Of a stretch of 64,000 nucleotides of DNA, positions 1 through 11,811 are shown one piece after another; position 1 is the first letter of the stretch, and each line of letters opens with the position of its first letter. The DNA lies in the NCBI GenBank assembly GCA_905182995.1, contig CAJJDP010000081.1, forward strand, positions 311,466 to 375,465. The letters run 5' to 3'. Both the position numbers and the translations under genes were made by a program. This stretch comes from Paramecium octaurelia. Its lineage: Eukaryota; Ciliophora; Oligohymenophorea; Peniculida; Parameciidae. Below the pieces are notes generated by a model. That model worked only from the letters and a program-made list of their open reading frames with translations. It ran no database searches and was not told where the DNA came from.

Positions 1-2
1 AT

Positions 3-1294
3 TCAATATTATTTAAAAAATAATTTCCCTTTTCTCATCTCCAACTATTTATTCAAAGAAACCGATCTGACTTCTCTAGTTGTTTTAGGTGCATCAACTT
101 TGTAATGAGTAAGAAGATGATTGGTGTTAAGGCTTTCTTCATTATTATTAGTTATTGTAACTGAATGTTTAACATTTTAATCTAAGAATGTCTGGAGAGT
201 TTTATCTTCTTTTATGGATTATAATACTAAATTCACATGATTTGGAAATAGTTTCTAGTAAATAAACACTAATAGTTTTTCATTACTAACTACCAATTCC
301 AATATTTTGATTTTATCCTCTTTATAGAACTGCTGAAAATCTTGAATAGTATCTAAATAAGATTGATATTATTAGAAATTTCCTAAAGGTCTTTTTTTCT
401 AAATTTCTCTCCTGACAACATCAACACATTCTAAAAAACAATATTCTAGATCACTTCTAATTATGCTTTTCTTATTTTAAGATATTAACAGTTTGTTAAC
501 TTTTTCGTTTAGGATTTTGTTTTAGTTTTAGTATTTTTATTCAATTATGGTCACATATCTTTTATAAATATTTTATCTACTTAGTGAATTTTTCAACAAT
601 TTCTTCATATTTAAGGTTCTCTTTGTTTAATTCATCAGCCGGAAACATTTCTTTAATTGAGGATTAATGATGCTTAGACAATGATGAGGTCAATTCGACT
701 TTCGGCTGATATTCGGTTAACCTTCTTTGATGAGATTCTTCGATTTAATAAATAATGATACTTTGTTAATTAACAGGAGTATTTGTACAAAATATGTGAT
801 CTATCTATATATTTGGTAATAATTCTTTATCGATTTCTTATAATTTGACCTTTTTCATTAATGATTTGATTTATTATTCTAAGAAATCAATGGTCTTTTA
901 TTGTTCTGTCAATTTATATCTTAATTCATAGTTTTCCTTACTTTTCATTTCAACCTTTTGATATAACTTCAGACATTCCTCTCTAAAATATACCTAATTA
1001 TTTAATCTTGATTACTAACTCATTGTCATTATTAGTGACATTTATTTTATTCTAAGTTTATATACTGCGTTGTTCTTCTGTTTTATTTCGTAATTCTTTT
1101 AATTCAGCTCTAATTTTTTTCATATGATTCTGATAAGCAATTACGAATTCGGCTTCATTCTTTAATTTAATCTTATTGACCAAATCCGTTAATTCATTCA
1201 TATATTGTACTAATGATTAGAAAGCCTCTGCTGCTTTAACCTGTTAAGAATTTTCGTTCTATTATTGTCTCTCTTTATATAAATCCAATTACAT
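3..1294 (-). CDS. Coiled-coil protein, unknown
   Basis: Reads as 415 residues after removing two 22-nt introns, with TAA/TAG as Gln and a TGA stop at the window edge. The protein is charged and rich in Lys, Glu, Gln and Leu, with long heptad-like stretches in its first half, which suggests a coiled coil. No enzyme motif, signal peptide or membrane segment is visible. Its start codon lies only 33 bp from that of the divergent gene on the other strand, so the two probably share a promoter. Function not recognised; a structural or cytoskeletal role is a guess. Confidence 0.8.
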
Positions 1295-1327
1295 AATTAA
1301 TTTATAAAAAGGTTGTTAAAATATATA

Positions 1328-2604
1328 ATGCACAAAAGTCCTCTTCTAAAAGAAAACATAAGATTAAACAATAACTAGAGATCTAACTATTCAAGTAAAA
1401 GCAAATAAAAAACGTCCTCTTTGGAGAAGAACTCAAATTCCAACAGATCCCTACTAAATGAAATTTAAAACTAGACTCCAAATTAACAGAAGAAAGTCAC
1501 ATCTACTTAGCCATCTGATCAAAAATTGCATAATTGTAATTCTACATATAATACTCAGAAGGTTAAATTCTGAAATCGCTAATGAAAATATAGAATAGAA
1601 CCAACCCTATTTTAACTTAATAGAATTGCTATGCTGGCATAAAACTGAACTTTAATAATTACTTATGTAATATTATCTGCTATTAAAATTAGCAAATGAA
1701 GAAAAAAGGATAAATACAAATCAATACAATTCGTTAAATCAAACAGTTCAACCATCTCCTAAAGCCAAAACAATCTCCTTATCTACTTATACAGTAATCT
1801 GACTCATTTATTATTAGAGTACTTAGAGTCCAGAGGTTAGAGAGAAAGAGATGAGATAAGAGAAAATCACAACTTTCAAATAGTTAATACAATAGACTAA
1901 GCAAAGTCTAGAAAATATGAAAATATCAGACATAAAGCAATCTATAGATAAGATATTTGACAATACAATTCAGCCATTGCTTTAATTGAAAGTACTGGAT
2001 TATTATATTTTAATAGAATGAAGTCATTAAATAAATTGAGAAATGTTTAAATGCTGAACAATATTAAATCAGATCAACCATAGACTCTTTAAAGAAAATG
2101 GAAGATGACATCTTGTCCAATGAGTTTAATATCATTGAATACATGACAATGGGACCATTCAATGAAATAATGCAGATTTATTAGAAGAGATTTTAAGAAC
2201 ATTCCATTTTCACTTAATAATTAACTTAACAAGAATTAGTTATACATTAGTTTTAAAAGCTGCATGATAATTTTACATAGCAAAATTAATTGTTATGTAA
2301 ATAATTATCATAATCTTTTCAAACATATTTATCTTTGTTTATTTCATTCTAGAATAAGGATGAATTTTATGAGTTGAAGAATAATAACCACACTCAGCCA
2401 TCTGCTTAAAACAATAATTAATACACCTAAGAGAACTTGTTTTAAACTTGTGAAACAAACAATTCAATCGATGAAGATTAAGTTATTATGAAGGATCAAT
2501 AAGTAGTAAGAATTCCAGATAAGACATCCTAATTTACTTAGTTGCTCATGTTGAATAATTAAAAAAAATTGCTATTAGCAGAATCACCCCAATTCAAAAA
2601 TTGA
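1328..2604 (+). CDS. Coiled-coil protein, unknown
   Basis: Reads as 392 residues after removing introns of 23, 26, 24 and 25 nt, all GTA...AG. The N-terminal third is Ser/Asn/Gln-rich and probably disordered. The middle (roughly residues 130-270) is helical and charged with coiled-coil character, and the C-terminus is Gln-rich. No catalytic motif seen. Divergent from the coiled-coil gene to its left and convergent with the EF-hand-like gene to its right (70 bp between stops). Family not recognised. Confidence 0.8.
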
Positions 2605-2674
2605 TTATATATTTTAGTTAAATTTATTAAAAATAACAAATATAATTACTATATGATATCCAATTTATAATGTA

Positions 2675-3783
2675 TCATGGTTTTGAAGTTAAATTTCTTA
2701 GTAGGTCATTAAATAAATTAGGTTTTTGAGGATACCAAATATTAGTAAATTTATTCAAATCTATACTAATTTTATTTTAATTTTTATTTTCATCCTTCAT
2801 AAATTTGCTTTTATTTTTCTTTCTTTCAGATTTATAAAACACTATATTTTTTACATCAAGTTCCTATTCTTCTTTGTTTATTTGAGTAATTAACATAATT
2901 TTCTTCTTTGTAAGAGTGTTTCTGGAATGACTTGTGCTATCCTAATCAATTTCAATATTAAAATCTAAGGAGTTCCTCTAACTAACATTTCCCTGCTGTC
3001 CCCTTCTACCATCATTCGATACTACTGACTATTTTCCTTATGACAGAATCACACTCTGATCTAATTAGACCTTAAAACACTGAGAGGCAATATGGAAGGT
3101 AAGATCTATTTTACATCATTGTTTATCTGATTTGATATCTAAATCTTTGTTTATTTAATCATGTGGAGAATATCTAACTCAATTTATGGATTGCCATTTT
3201 GATTTAATAATTCAATTAAATTCTTAGTAGTTATTTCTGCTTAATTATTTAAATCATAAAAGAGAAAACAGACACGAATTTACTATTTTAAATCTAAATT
3301 TTCGATTTTTCTAATCAACTTATGATATTAGCTAAAAGTCAGAATTTGAGGAATTTTCAAAACTTTTACAATTTATTCACATATAATATCAGGGTAATAT
3401 CTTTATAAATATTTAGCTAGTTATTATTTATTTATTCTGATATTCCTAACATACATTGATTTACATCTTAGCTTGCCATCAGATTCAACTTCCATTCTAT
3501 TTATCTCTCCAAAAACATCAGCTAACTATTACGGTATTTCTTCCTTAGAATTGGATAAAATTTTATTCATTTTCTAAGGACTTAAAGTGTTTTTTCTTTC
3601 CTGTCGTAACAAGAATGAGCTAAAAAGTTTCGAACTACTCCTTTCTGTATCTTCATCACTAATCTTTTATTGCGAAATTTTCTCATTTTGACTTGTATTT
3701 GCAACTTTACTTAAGAATTTCTTATTTTAATCTTTATTAATGGATCTGCTTACTATTTAAGTACGTATTCTTAATTTATTCAT
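2675..3783 (-). CDS. EF-hand-like protein
   Basis: Reads as 360 residues with one 26-nt intron beginning GTG rather than GTA, so that splice site is less certain. Around residues 200-225 there is FYDLNNQAEITTKNLIELL, which fits an EF-hand loop and exiting helix: Asp at loop position 1, Asn at 3, Ile at 8. Position 12 is Asn instead of Glu/Asp, so calcium binding may be weak or lost. The rest is basic and low in complexity. It may be a calmodulin-like sensor or only a structural relative; partner unknown. Confidence 0.72.
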
Positions 3784-4194
3784 GAGAGGAGCTTGAAGGA
3801 TATATTAAATAGTTTACTCAATAAATTGTGTTAATATGCTTTTTTTACAAAGTCATTTAATTCATTATTTATCATTTTAATACAATTTCCTTATTAATTC
3901 GTTCTAATATATTGTCATAGTGAATATACTATGTGATTCATTAGTTGAGATGAAATAACGGATAAAAATACAAAATTATATTATTTTACTTTTATTCATT
4001 AAAGAATTACATGAACATTGGGTTACGCTAAAAAGTGTTTTTATGATGAAAATAAATTAATAATTAAGCATATATTAACCAAATTTATTTTATCAACCCA
4101 ATTTCAAAAATTAAGTAATTAGTTATATTCGTATAATGATTCTATAAATATAAATTTATAAAGACAAAGAGTATAAACGAAATCATAAACAAGT
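3784..4194. other. Intergenic spacer, nothing recognised
   Basis: AT-rich spacer of about 410 bp between the start of the EF-hand-like gene and the stop of the zinc-finger gene, both on the minus strand. It should hold the promoter of the zinc-finger gene's downstream neighbour or 3' sequences, but no motif, RNA gene or convincing ORF is visible. Confidence 0.4.
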
Positions 4195-5960
4195 TCATTA
4201 GATAAAGATTTATTAATTAGAATGATCATTATGATTGTTAGTAAAATACAATGATCTCTTTTTGATTTCTTTTGATTTCTTAATTTTTATAGATGATGAT
4301 GAACTTTCTATATGTGTAAGCTTATGTGATTTTGATGTTAATTAGGTATCATTTTCTTTAATCTTCTTCTTTAGCATATTTTTAGTAATTGATTTTTTGT
4401 GTTTAAGATTGCCTTTTGGAATGACAGTGTCTTCATTGTTTTCAAGCTTGTTATTAAACATATTAATAAAATCAATAGGAATATTTTTAATTAAGTTTCG
4501 TTTTTCCTTCACCAACATTTCAAAATATGATGATTGATAGATATCTTCTAAATCTCCATTCAATTCCAAATATTGTCTCTTTAATTTATAAATAACTTCA
4601 TTTCTTGAACATCTGATACAAGTACATTATCCCTAGAATGAATATAATTCATGATTTACTTTGCACAATGGACAAATCCATTAAAATTGAGTAATTTCAT
4701 ATGAATCAAATTCATGCTTCAAACATTTTAAACAAAAGTATCTTTTGCAATGAATCTATAAATCTATGATATGTCATAAATTGAATGTACTTTCAATAAT
4801 GTAATTTGTAGAATAAAGATCTAAAATATATTATTATTGAGACTTTGCATTTATTTAATATCTCTAACACGTTAGTAAGTCCTCATTATATTCATGTAAC
4901 CCCATCTAAAAATGATTATATGAACACTATTTCAGATTTTTAACATCAACCATCAATTTACAAGAATGACACATTTGCATCTCGAATACATCCTACATAA
5001 TTCAATTTATTTATATACATCAGATCTGAGTCCAGGTATTTATTCAAGAAATTCATATGGCACTTCTCTTAACTTTTGAAGATTTGCAAAATGTTCCAAG
5101 TTGAGATCAATCTAAATTTGACTCAAATATTTATCGAAGATCACCGTAATAGTGTTGCCTTTGAATAAATTATCAATTGTATTTACTTTATTCATTGAAG
5201 ATAGCTTTACCAATGCTTTCAGCAACTTGATAATCTTCATGTAAAATGATTAAATCCTTCAATAATCTTAGTTCTTCTTGGTGACTTCTAACTCTGGATC
5301 TGGTTAATTTTATTGAATGTTCTTTAACGATCTAAGAAGAATAAATATAGAGCAAAGTGTTATTGATTTCCTGGACATGTTATTCAAGGCTAATAATATG
5401 AAATTGTGATAATACTGTAGCAGGGAATTAGAATTATCAAGTTGTTCAAGTTATTATTCTAGTTATTATATTTGTTTGCTTAATTCATCCTTTGAATCTA
5501 TCATGTGATGCAAATTAGTCAAGATTTAATTTTCTTAATGATAAATTATTTGTTGTTGTTATTCAGACTTTTAGGACATATTTTTAATGAGATCTTCAGT
5601 CTGCTATAATCCTTCGATAAGCTGAGCATAACAAATTTGGTCTATCATTTCATCAATTAAATTTTAAATGGGTTCTTAATGATGTTTTCTTTATTGTAAA
5701 AGTAATGAAAGTTTTTATTTTAAGTTGATGAAATTTAATTAAGATAGTTTAGATCTATTATTCTGTTTCAGAATTTTATCTAATAATTTATGACAATTTA
5801 AGTTTACATAATTAGAGACTATCTTATGAACAAAATATTTACATTTCTTTTTGAAGAGACTAAGGTCAGAGACGTTGACAAGTGAGTGAACCATGAAAAA
5901 TTACTCATTGATTTCTCTCCAAAAATTAGAAGTGAATATTGATTCTCCATTTCTGTCCAT
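4195..5960 (-). CDS. CDCA7-type (zf-4CXXC_R1) zinc-finger protein
   Basis: Reads as 552 residues after removing introns of 26, 28, 26 and 27 nt. The N-terminal half is a Gln-rich coiled coil. The C-terminal third carries a cysteine cluster in this order: CHSC, then C and C spaced further on, HCKRYFCLKCL, WICPLCK, CTCIRC. That layout, with W-x-CPxC followed by CxCxxC, matches the CDCA7/zf-4CXXC_R1 domain known from chromatin proteins that work with HELLS-type remodelers. A basic Ser/Lys-rich tail follows. I chose the start MDRNGESIF because it opens the frame upstream of a second in-frame Met. Nuclear chromatin function is inferred from the family; a RING-like alternative fits the spacing less well. 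Confidence 0.72.
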
Positions 5961-6179
5961 TTTACAATATAAATATTAATTTTAGAAAGAATTTTTAATC
6001 TATAAATTAAAATCATAAAAATGTAATTAATTGTATATCAATTTCATTTTGCAGTCCATTATCGTTTGTTTTTCAAATTCCCTCTCTCTCTCCTTTTCTG
6101 CATTTATGATTATATAATCTCTCTAATCATATCCAAATTTCTTAAGAATCGAATCAAAAAAATTGATAGGCAAAAGAAT

Positions 6180-6433
6180 ATGAAATTCCTTCATATTCTC
6201 AAGCAAACTAGGTATAATTTACACTTCTTAGAGGAGACCAACATAACTCAAGAGTTAAGATACCTGATTTATTGAAATATGGCTTAGTCAGGTCTGAATA
6301 AATTAATAGAAATACAACAAAGTTCAAGTAGCAACTATTGTTTAGAGATCAATAGAAATATATAGATTGCTATATTCATTAATTACGTATTTATGATATT
6401 GAAATAAAGAATAGGGAAGAAACTAGTGAATGA
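6180..6433 (+). CDS. Small hypothetical protein
   Basis: A 77-residue reading frame with one 20-nt GTATAA...TTAG intron, lying between the divergent zinc-finger gene and the MCU gene. It is basic and Gln-rich, with no motif seen. The start could be further upstream if another exon exists. It could also be a chance ORF, which is common when only TGA stops translation. Confidence 0.35.
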
Positions 6434-6672
6434 TAGTTAGAAGCGCAAAATCAAATAATAGGTAATAAAATAAGTATTCATAAATAAATGAATATAAAAT
6501 CTAACAAAAATAAAGATTTGGCTAAAGTTGCTGACTTGATTTACAGATTAATTTTGATAGATAAGTTTGTTAGCTTAAACCATAATTCTTATTTATCAAA
6601 TTTGTTGTTTAGTTGAATTGTAAAGTAATAAGAGTGTTATTATAATTATATAAATATTAATATTAATATCAT

Positions 6673-7799
6673 ATGCAACTCTTAAAAGTTTGCAAAAGGT
6701 TCTGCTCGATCTTATAGAATGTGCCTAAAGAGCTTGTAGATTTGAAACATGTTAACTTTTTGAAGGTTAAGACAGCCTACCTTGAATAACTAAAGGACTA
6801 ATATATTTTGAGTTTAGAGTTTACAAAAAGTCCCAACGAAGCAGACGATGCTATGAATATTACGAATAATGTTGAACTCCAGATCGACCCAGAATTAACA
6901 GTGAAGGAATTCGTTGAGAATTGTCAAGAATATGTACAGTTCACATTACTATTTAGTTAAAAGATAATGTTACTTTGTATTCAATTGACAAAGTGCCATT
7001 AGCAGGTGTGAATACAATGGAACAAGTGATAAAAGAACCTTTCTATTTATTGACCAACAACCAGCATCTATTTTTTGTTAAACAATTATCAGGTTATGAT
7101 AAGGACGATTATTCTTATATGTAAATAAATAATTAAATTAAGTAAATCGTATTTCACTCGTAAACATGTACCAATGTTGGAGAAGAATATTCTTATTTAA
7201 TACTTGGTTAGAATGGATTATGTGTTATAGTAAAACTTCAAGACGACATTTTTCAAAAACTACTCTTCATCTCAATAGAATATAGAATACAATGATTTAG
7301 TAAAGGTGATTCTTGATTCTTATACCAACATGAGGAACACCTAATCAGATCATGAGACTGATATGTACAGTCAATATTTTGAGTTGAAAAAAGCAAAGGA
7401 AGTATTGGAGGAGAAGAGAAAGGAAATTATGGAGGCTGCAGTTAAGTTTGCAAAGATCTAGATGTTTGGTGGATTCCTTGTATTGTGTGGACACTTCTGT
7501 TTCATGGGTGCTGGTATATATGTGTACTACAATTGGGATGTGATGGAACCTATAGGTTACTTCTTGAATACAGGAGGAATGATCTATTTATCTTATCAAT
7601 ATTTCAAGTAAATTGCTTAAATGATCATAGGTTGAATGATGAATGGTCACATAGCAAATTCTCAAATTATTTGATCAATAAAAACTTTGTTAGATTGAGT
7701 AGATCTAATAATTTTGACATTGAAAAGTTGAATTAAATCAATAAACAAATTTAAGAAATCTAGGATAGAATCAAAACAAATATCATTACAAATTTATGA
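6673..7799 (+). CDS. MCU: Mitochondrial calcium uniporter pore subunit (MCU)
   Basis: About 353 residues with three short introns; the middle one (19 nt, GTTATAG...) is less certain. The C-terminal part shows the MCU signature: a coiled coil rich in Glu/Lys, a first membrane segment (FGGFLVLCGHFCFMGAGIYV), the selectivity motif WDVMEP, then a second membrane segment (TGGMIYLSYQYF), followed by a hydrophilic tail. In the MCU family the W-D-x-M-E motif lines the Ca2+ pore in the inner mitochondrial membrane. The usual Ile is Val here, a conservative change. The N-terminus (MQLLKVCKRFCSIL) is basic and could be a mitochondrial targeting sequence. It converges on the NEK kinase gene with 28 bp between stops. 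Confidence 0.92.
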
Positions 7800-7827
7800 T
7801 CATATATCCAAAAATAAATAATTAATA

Positions 7828-9863
7828 TCACGATTCTACCAAATCCTTTAATGTATAATGTTTCACAATTTAATTTGACTGTTGATCTTGTTGTTATCTT
7901 TTATTTGAGTATTATTAAATAAGCGCACTTTTTATGCGAATATTTTCTTTAGTTTTATTGGGTTAATTATTAACAATATTATTAACATTGTTAATTACAG
8001 TATTTTAACCCCCATTAGTATTTGGATACTTGATGTAAGGTTCCTGCTATAAAGGTATATCCTAATGCATAGATGGTTAAGTAGAATTAGGATTCAAATC
8101 TAAGATCGTGAACTTTTTGACTTCCTTGACTGATTAATTTTACTGAACAGGAATCAATTTAGCCCTGCAGGAAATATTAGCAATCGATGATCCTCTTGCT
8201 TATGCTGATAAGGGTCTGATCTGCACATTTGATTTATAAGTATTTTATGGTTTAGAGTGTTTAATTTCAAGTTTGAATTTAGGTCCTTATTCTATTGAAA
8301 AAGAATTCTTCCTCTCTTCCTAAAATTATTTGTCATCTATGTCTTGAATGTAGAGTTCAACATGATTAGACTGAATCTTTAAGACCTATTATTATTGAGT
8401 ATGTTTTTATTCTTATTGTTCTAATTGCTTTAACTTTTCCTATTCCTATTGTTCTTTTAGTTATCTCTCCTTCTCCAATTTCTACATTTTCTCTCTTTCA
8501 AGTCTCTCTTGCCTTTCCAATCTTTCTTATTTCTCCTTCTCCAATCGTTCCTATCTCTCCTTATCCATTCTCTCTTACCGCTCTCTGTCTATCCTCTCCC
8601 TTTCAAGTCTTTCCTTCTCTAATTTCTCCTATTGATCCTTCAATAACTGCTGGTATTGTTAGGCTCTAGATATTTGCTCATTTTCTATCTACTTCTGAGT
8701 TACATCTATGACATCTCCCATGTAGATGGTATCTGACCCATTACTAATTAAGTCTTGCTGTTGTGGTTTCCTGGTTTTCTTCATCTTTTCAGTCTCCTAG
8801 GCTTGCATTGCATACGATTTGGGATTTGAGGTTTATGGCCTTTATTATTAGTGCTATTGATATTACATCTAAGGCAATGCATCATCAAGTTGTCTATGTA
8901 ATTAATAAAATCTACTATGAAATTCTCTATGGCTGACTCCTTTATTGGAAATATATTGTATTGACTTCTTATATGCTGGGTCTCAAGGCTGGAATCTTCT
9001 CAAGCAGTTTCCAAATGAACTGGCTGAGTCCTTTCATAATTTACTAAAACATATTGTACTTGTCGAGTACTGAGGAGGCAATGCTTTTGGTGCTCTATTA
9101 ACTATACTATATCCCAAGGCAATCAAATTTTCACCCTAAAAGGGAGGCTCCAAAGCTGCCATGTAAAATACTACACATCCCAAAGCCCAGATATCAACCT
9201 TATAATCGTAGGGCTAATGCTAAACAAGCTCTGGGGACAGATACAAGGGAGTGCCCACTCGAGTGCCTTGGAGTGCAGTGTCAGAATTGAATATTTTGGA
9301 TACTCCCAGATCTCCCAATTTCACATGTTTATCCTTTGTTAGAAAGACGTTGAGTGTTTTGATATCCCTGTGAATGATGTTGTTTTCATGCAGATGCTAC
9401 AATGCTGAACTAAGTTCCCTGCTCATCTCCCAAATGGTTTCCTCTTGCATAAATTTCCTTCTCTCCTTATAATCTTTTAGCAACTAAATAGGTTATTCAT
9501 GACTACTTTCTAAAGGTCTCCTCCTTCGGCATACTCCATAATGATGCAAAGATTGTCCTGCTCAATAAAACTCATGTAGTATGTTATGACATTCGGATGT
9601 TTCAGTTTCCTCAGAAGTTATGCCTCTTTGAGTGCCTCAGCTTTTAATATGAAACACACATACCTTGATGCTTTGGCTTCAGATGAGTCAGGTTGATCTT
9701 CTTGAGAACATAGGTGTTCCCATCCATACTAGATTTCACCTTATAAACCACTCCATAGGAACCCTTTCCCAATTCATTCAAAATTGTAAATTGGGAAAGA
9801 TTGCTACCGATTAATTAATATTAACGACCTAGATTCTAACCACTAAATTACTATCTAAATCAT
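7828..9863 (-). CDS. NEK-type (NIMA-related) protein kinase
   Basis: 637 residues after removing introns of 25, 23, 23, 29 and 22 nt. The kinase domain fills about residues 17-280. It has a Gly loop GKGSYGVVYKV, VLKKI for the ATP-binding Lys, HRDIKTLNVFLT for the catalytic loop, DLG in place of DFG, GTPLYLSPE for the activation segment end, and DIWALGC in helix F. HRD-x-K-x-x-N-x-FL with DLG is typical of NEK kinases, which act on centrosomes, basal bodies and cilia. The C-terminal half is a long Glu/Arg/Lys-rich coiled coil, also usual for NEKs, then a Gln/Asn-rich tail. All catalytic residues are present, so it should be active. Confidence 0.9.
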
Positions 9864-10561
9864 GAAGCTATTGTATTTCCCTTTAATCAATGGTTTTTGG
9901 AACTTTCGCTGTGGTTGGTCTTTATTTCATTATATATTTATTTATATATATTATATTTCAAACCTCCATTCTTCTCTTTCTCATCACTCTCAATAATCCA
10001 ATTCTATTTATCTAAATTTAATTTCATATTAAAACATTTCTCTCCTCACTCCCTTTATTTAATCCTCAACTTGCTACCCCTAAATTCTTCAAACAAATTC
10101 ATCTTATCTCACACATTTAACATTTAACTTTATTTAATGACTAATATCAACATGACAAAAATAGAATCATAAAAATACCAAAACAAAGCAATTATAAATA
10201 TAACCAAATTAATCATTCTAAATGAAATACTTATTCCACTTAAAACTTAACCATTAAATTTATTGTTAATCTAACTGTTCATTATGAAATTTCATAGATA
10301 TAATATGTTATTTATTTTATTTTCTGTATCTTGATAACTCTATCATCTAATTCCTATAACAATTTCATCCACTGAATGAAACTCTTAAATATTAATGATT
10401 GTTTATCTTATATTTTATTAATAATATGATATTGTATGTACCTAATGATAAGTAAAATTGGGATAATAGTAAAAAATAATGTCTGATATGTTTAAAGAGA
10501 TATTAAATAATACGCAAACTTATAGAGTAAGATATTTAAATTCATTTTTATAAATTGTTCA
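9864..10561. other. AT-rich spacer with one dubious minus-strand open frame
   Basis: About 700 bp between the start of the NEK gene and the stop of the zinc-finger gene. On the minus strand one frame stays open from inside the zinc-finger gene down to a TGA at 10279-10281, but it lacks its own convincing start and overlaps the real gene out of frame. Otherwise only T- and A-rich tracts are seen. Confidence 0.4.
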
Positions 10562-11017
10562 TCATTTTCTTTTAAAACCGCACCTTCCACAGAAATTATG
10601 ATCTTGTTCCATTTCGTAGCTACATTGTTTGCAATGGTATGTAGTAATTTTCTTTTGTTTAAGTTACTTTTCAATGAGCATTTTTTTATACATTAATTCT
10701 TTTTAATTTTTTTGGCAAAGTTCTAAATGGCTTTCTAGATTTCGAGGATTGAACTTTCTGCCGCAGACGTGACATTCTGCTGTTGTTATATAGCTTCTAT
10801 CCAATGAACTGTTTTCTCTATTAGTTTTTTTTGGTCCTTGAGATTTTGGTTTTGCCATAGATTTTGATCTTTTCTTCTTAGGTTCTTCTTTTCCTTTTGC
10901 AACAAAGATCATTGGTTTCTCTTTGCTACACAATTTCAAATGCATTTTCAATTTTCCTTCGAAAAACTTTCTATTACAAAATTCACATTATTCGTATTAA
11001 ATATTTTATACTTCCAT
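10562..11017 (-). CDS. C2HC zinc-finger protein (ZC2HC1-like)
   Basis: 151 residues, no intron. Three zinc-binding clusters are visible: CEFCNRKFFEGKLKMHLKLC (residues about 11-30), CHVCGRKFNPRNLESHLELC (about 80-100) and a C-terminal ribbon CKQC...CGRCG. The first two follow C-x2-C-x12-H-x3-C, the spacing of the ZC2HC1/zf-C2HC_2 family. A Lys/Pro-rich linker separates the fingers. The role of this family is poorly known; nucleic-acid or protein binding is inferred. The gene is divergent from the gene at 11136 with about 118 bp between starts. Confidence 0.82.
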
Positions 11018-11135
11018 TTTCTGTCTATTATATATATTATATTTAAATTTAATGAAATAACGAGATCATGATCGAAATGCATTATTCCCAATAAGCGAAG
11101 TCTCTCAATACACGTATCATCGATACAGTCCGCCG

Positions 11136-11783
11136 ATGAGGCCGAAAATAGTGCCAAATTAATACATCAACAGAGAATAGAAATTAATTCAATTAAGTGC
11201 ACACGAGAAATCAATACAAGATAAGAGATCCAACATATTTTATGAACCTACAAAACTTCCAACATCACCTCCTAAATGTATAGAAGATAGACCCAAATCT
11301 CCAAATCTTGATCATAGATAAAGAATGTTATATTAGAATGCATCAAATGTGTTACCTGGTTATAGTTATTAGAAGGTGAAATAGGTTTGTGAGACTCGAA
11401 CTAAAATAGTTGAGGATCCAAATAATCAAGTTAAACATCAGAATCAAAACTTCTCGGATTTATTTGACAGACATTGTGGTGATACCAAAATCAATCAAAG
11501 AGTTCGATCTGCTTCTCCTTAATTAGATTGGACTGCACATGATAGTGTTAGAAATGCTAAGGATTGTACTACCAATGAATACACAACTAATAATAAGCCC
11601 AAATCTCCTCTCAAAGTAACTGAAATCTCCAATTTAGAAATCAAAGTATTTAATTAATTCTATTTTTAGTGTATTTAATAAGCGAAAGAATTGAAGACTT
11701 ATTCCAAATTGCACGGCAAGAAAGCAGCTCCAAAAGAGATTGTTTATGAAGGTATGCTCAAATGGAAAAATAATTATAAATGA
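11136..11783 (+). CDS. Unknown basic protein
   Basis: 207 residues with one 24-nt intron. It is Lys/Asn/Pro/Ser-rich with short SPP and KSP motifs, probably disordered, and ends with a basic stretch. No domain recognised and no signal peptide or membrane segment. Only 28 bp separate its stop from the start of the channel gene on the same strand. Confidence 0.7.
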
Positions 11784-11811
11784 AATTGTTTCTAATTAAT
11801 TTATTTATTAT

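Noticed and set aside
9897-10127. Hydrophobic plus-strand ORF
   Set aside because: Leu/Phe/Tyr/Ser composition of translated T-rich spacer DNA, no gene-like context.
11125-11160. Hammerhead-ribozyme-like core (CCGATGAG...GAAA)
   Set aside because: CTGATGA is not matched exactly, stem II is missing, and the sequence is at the start codon of a clean gene.
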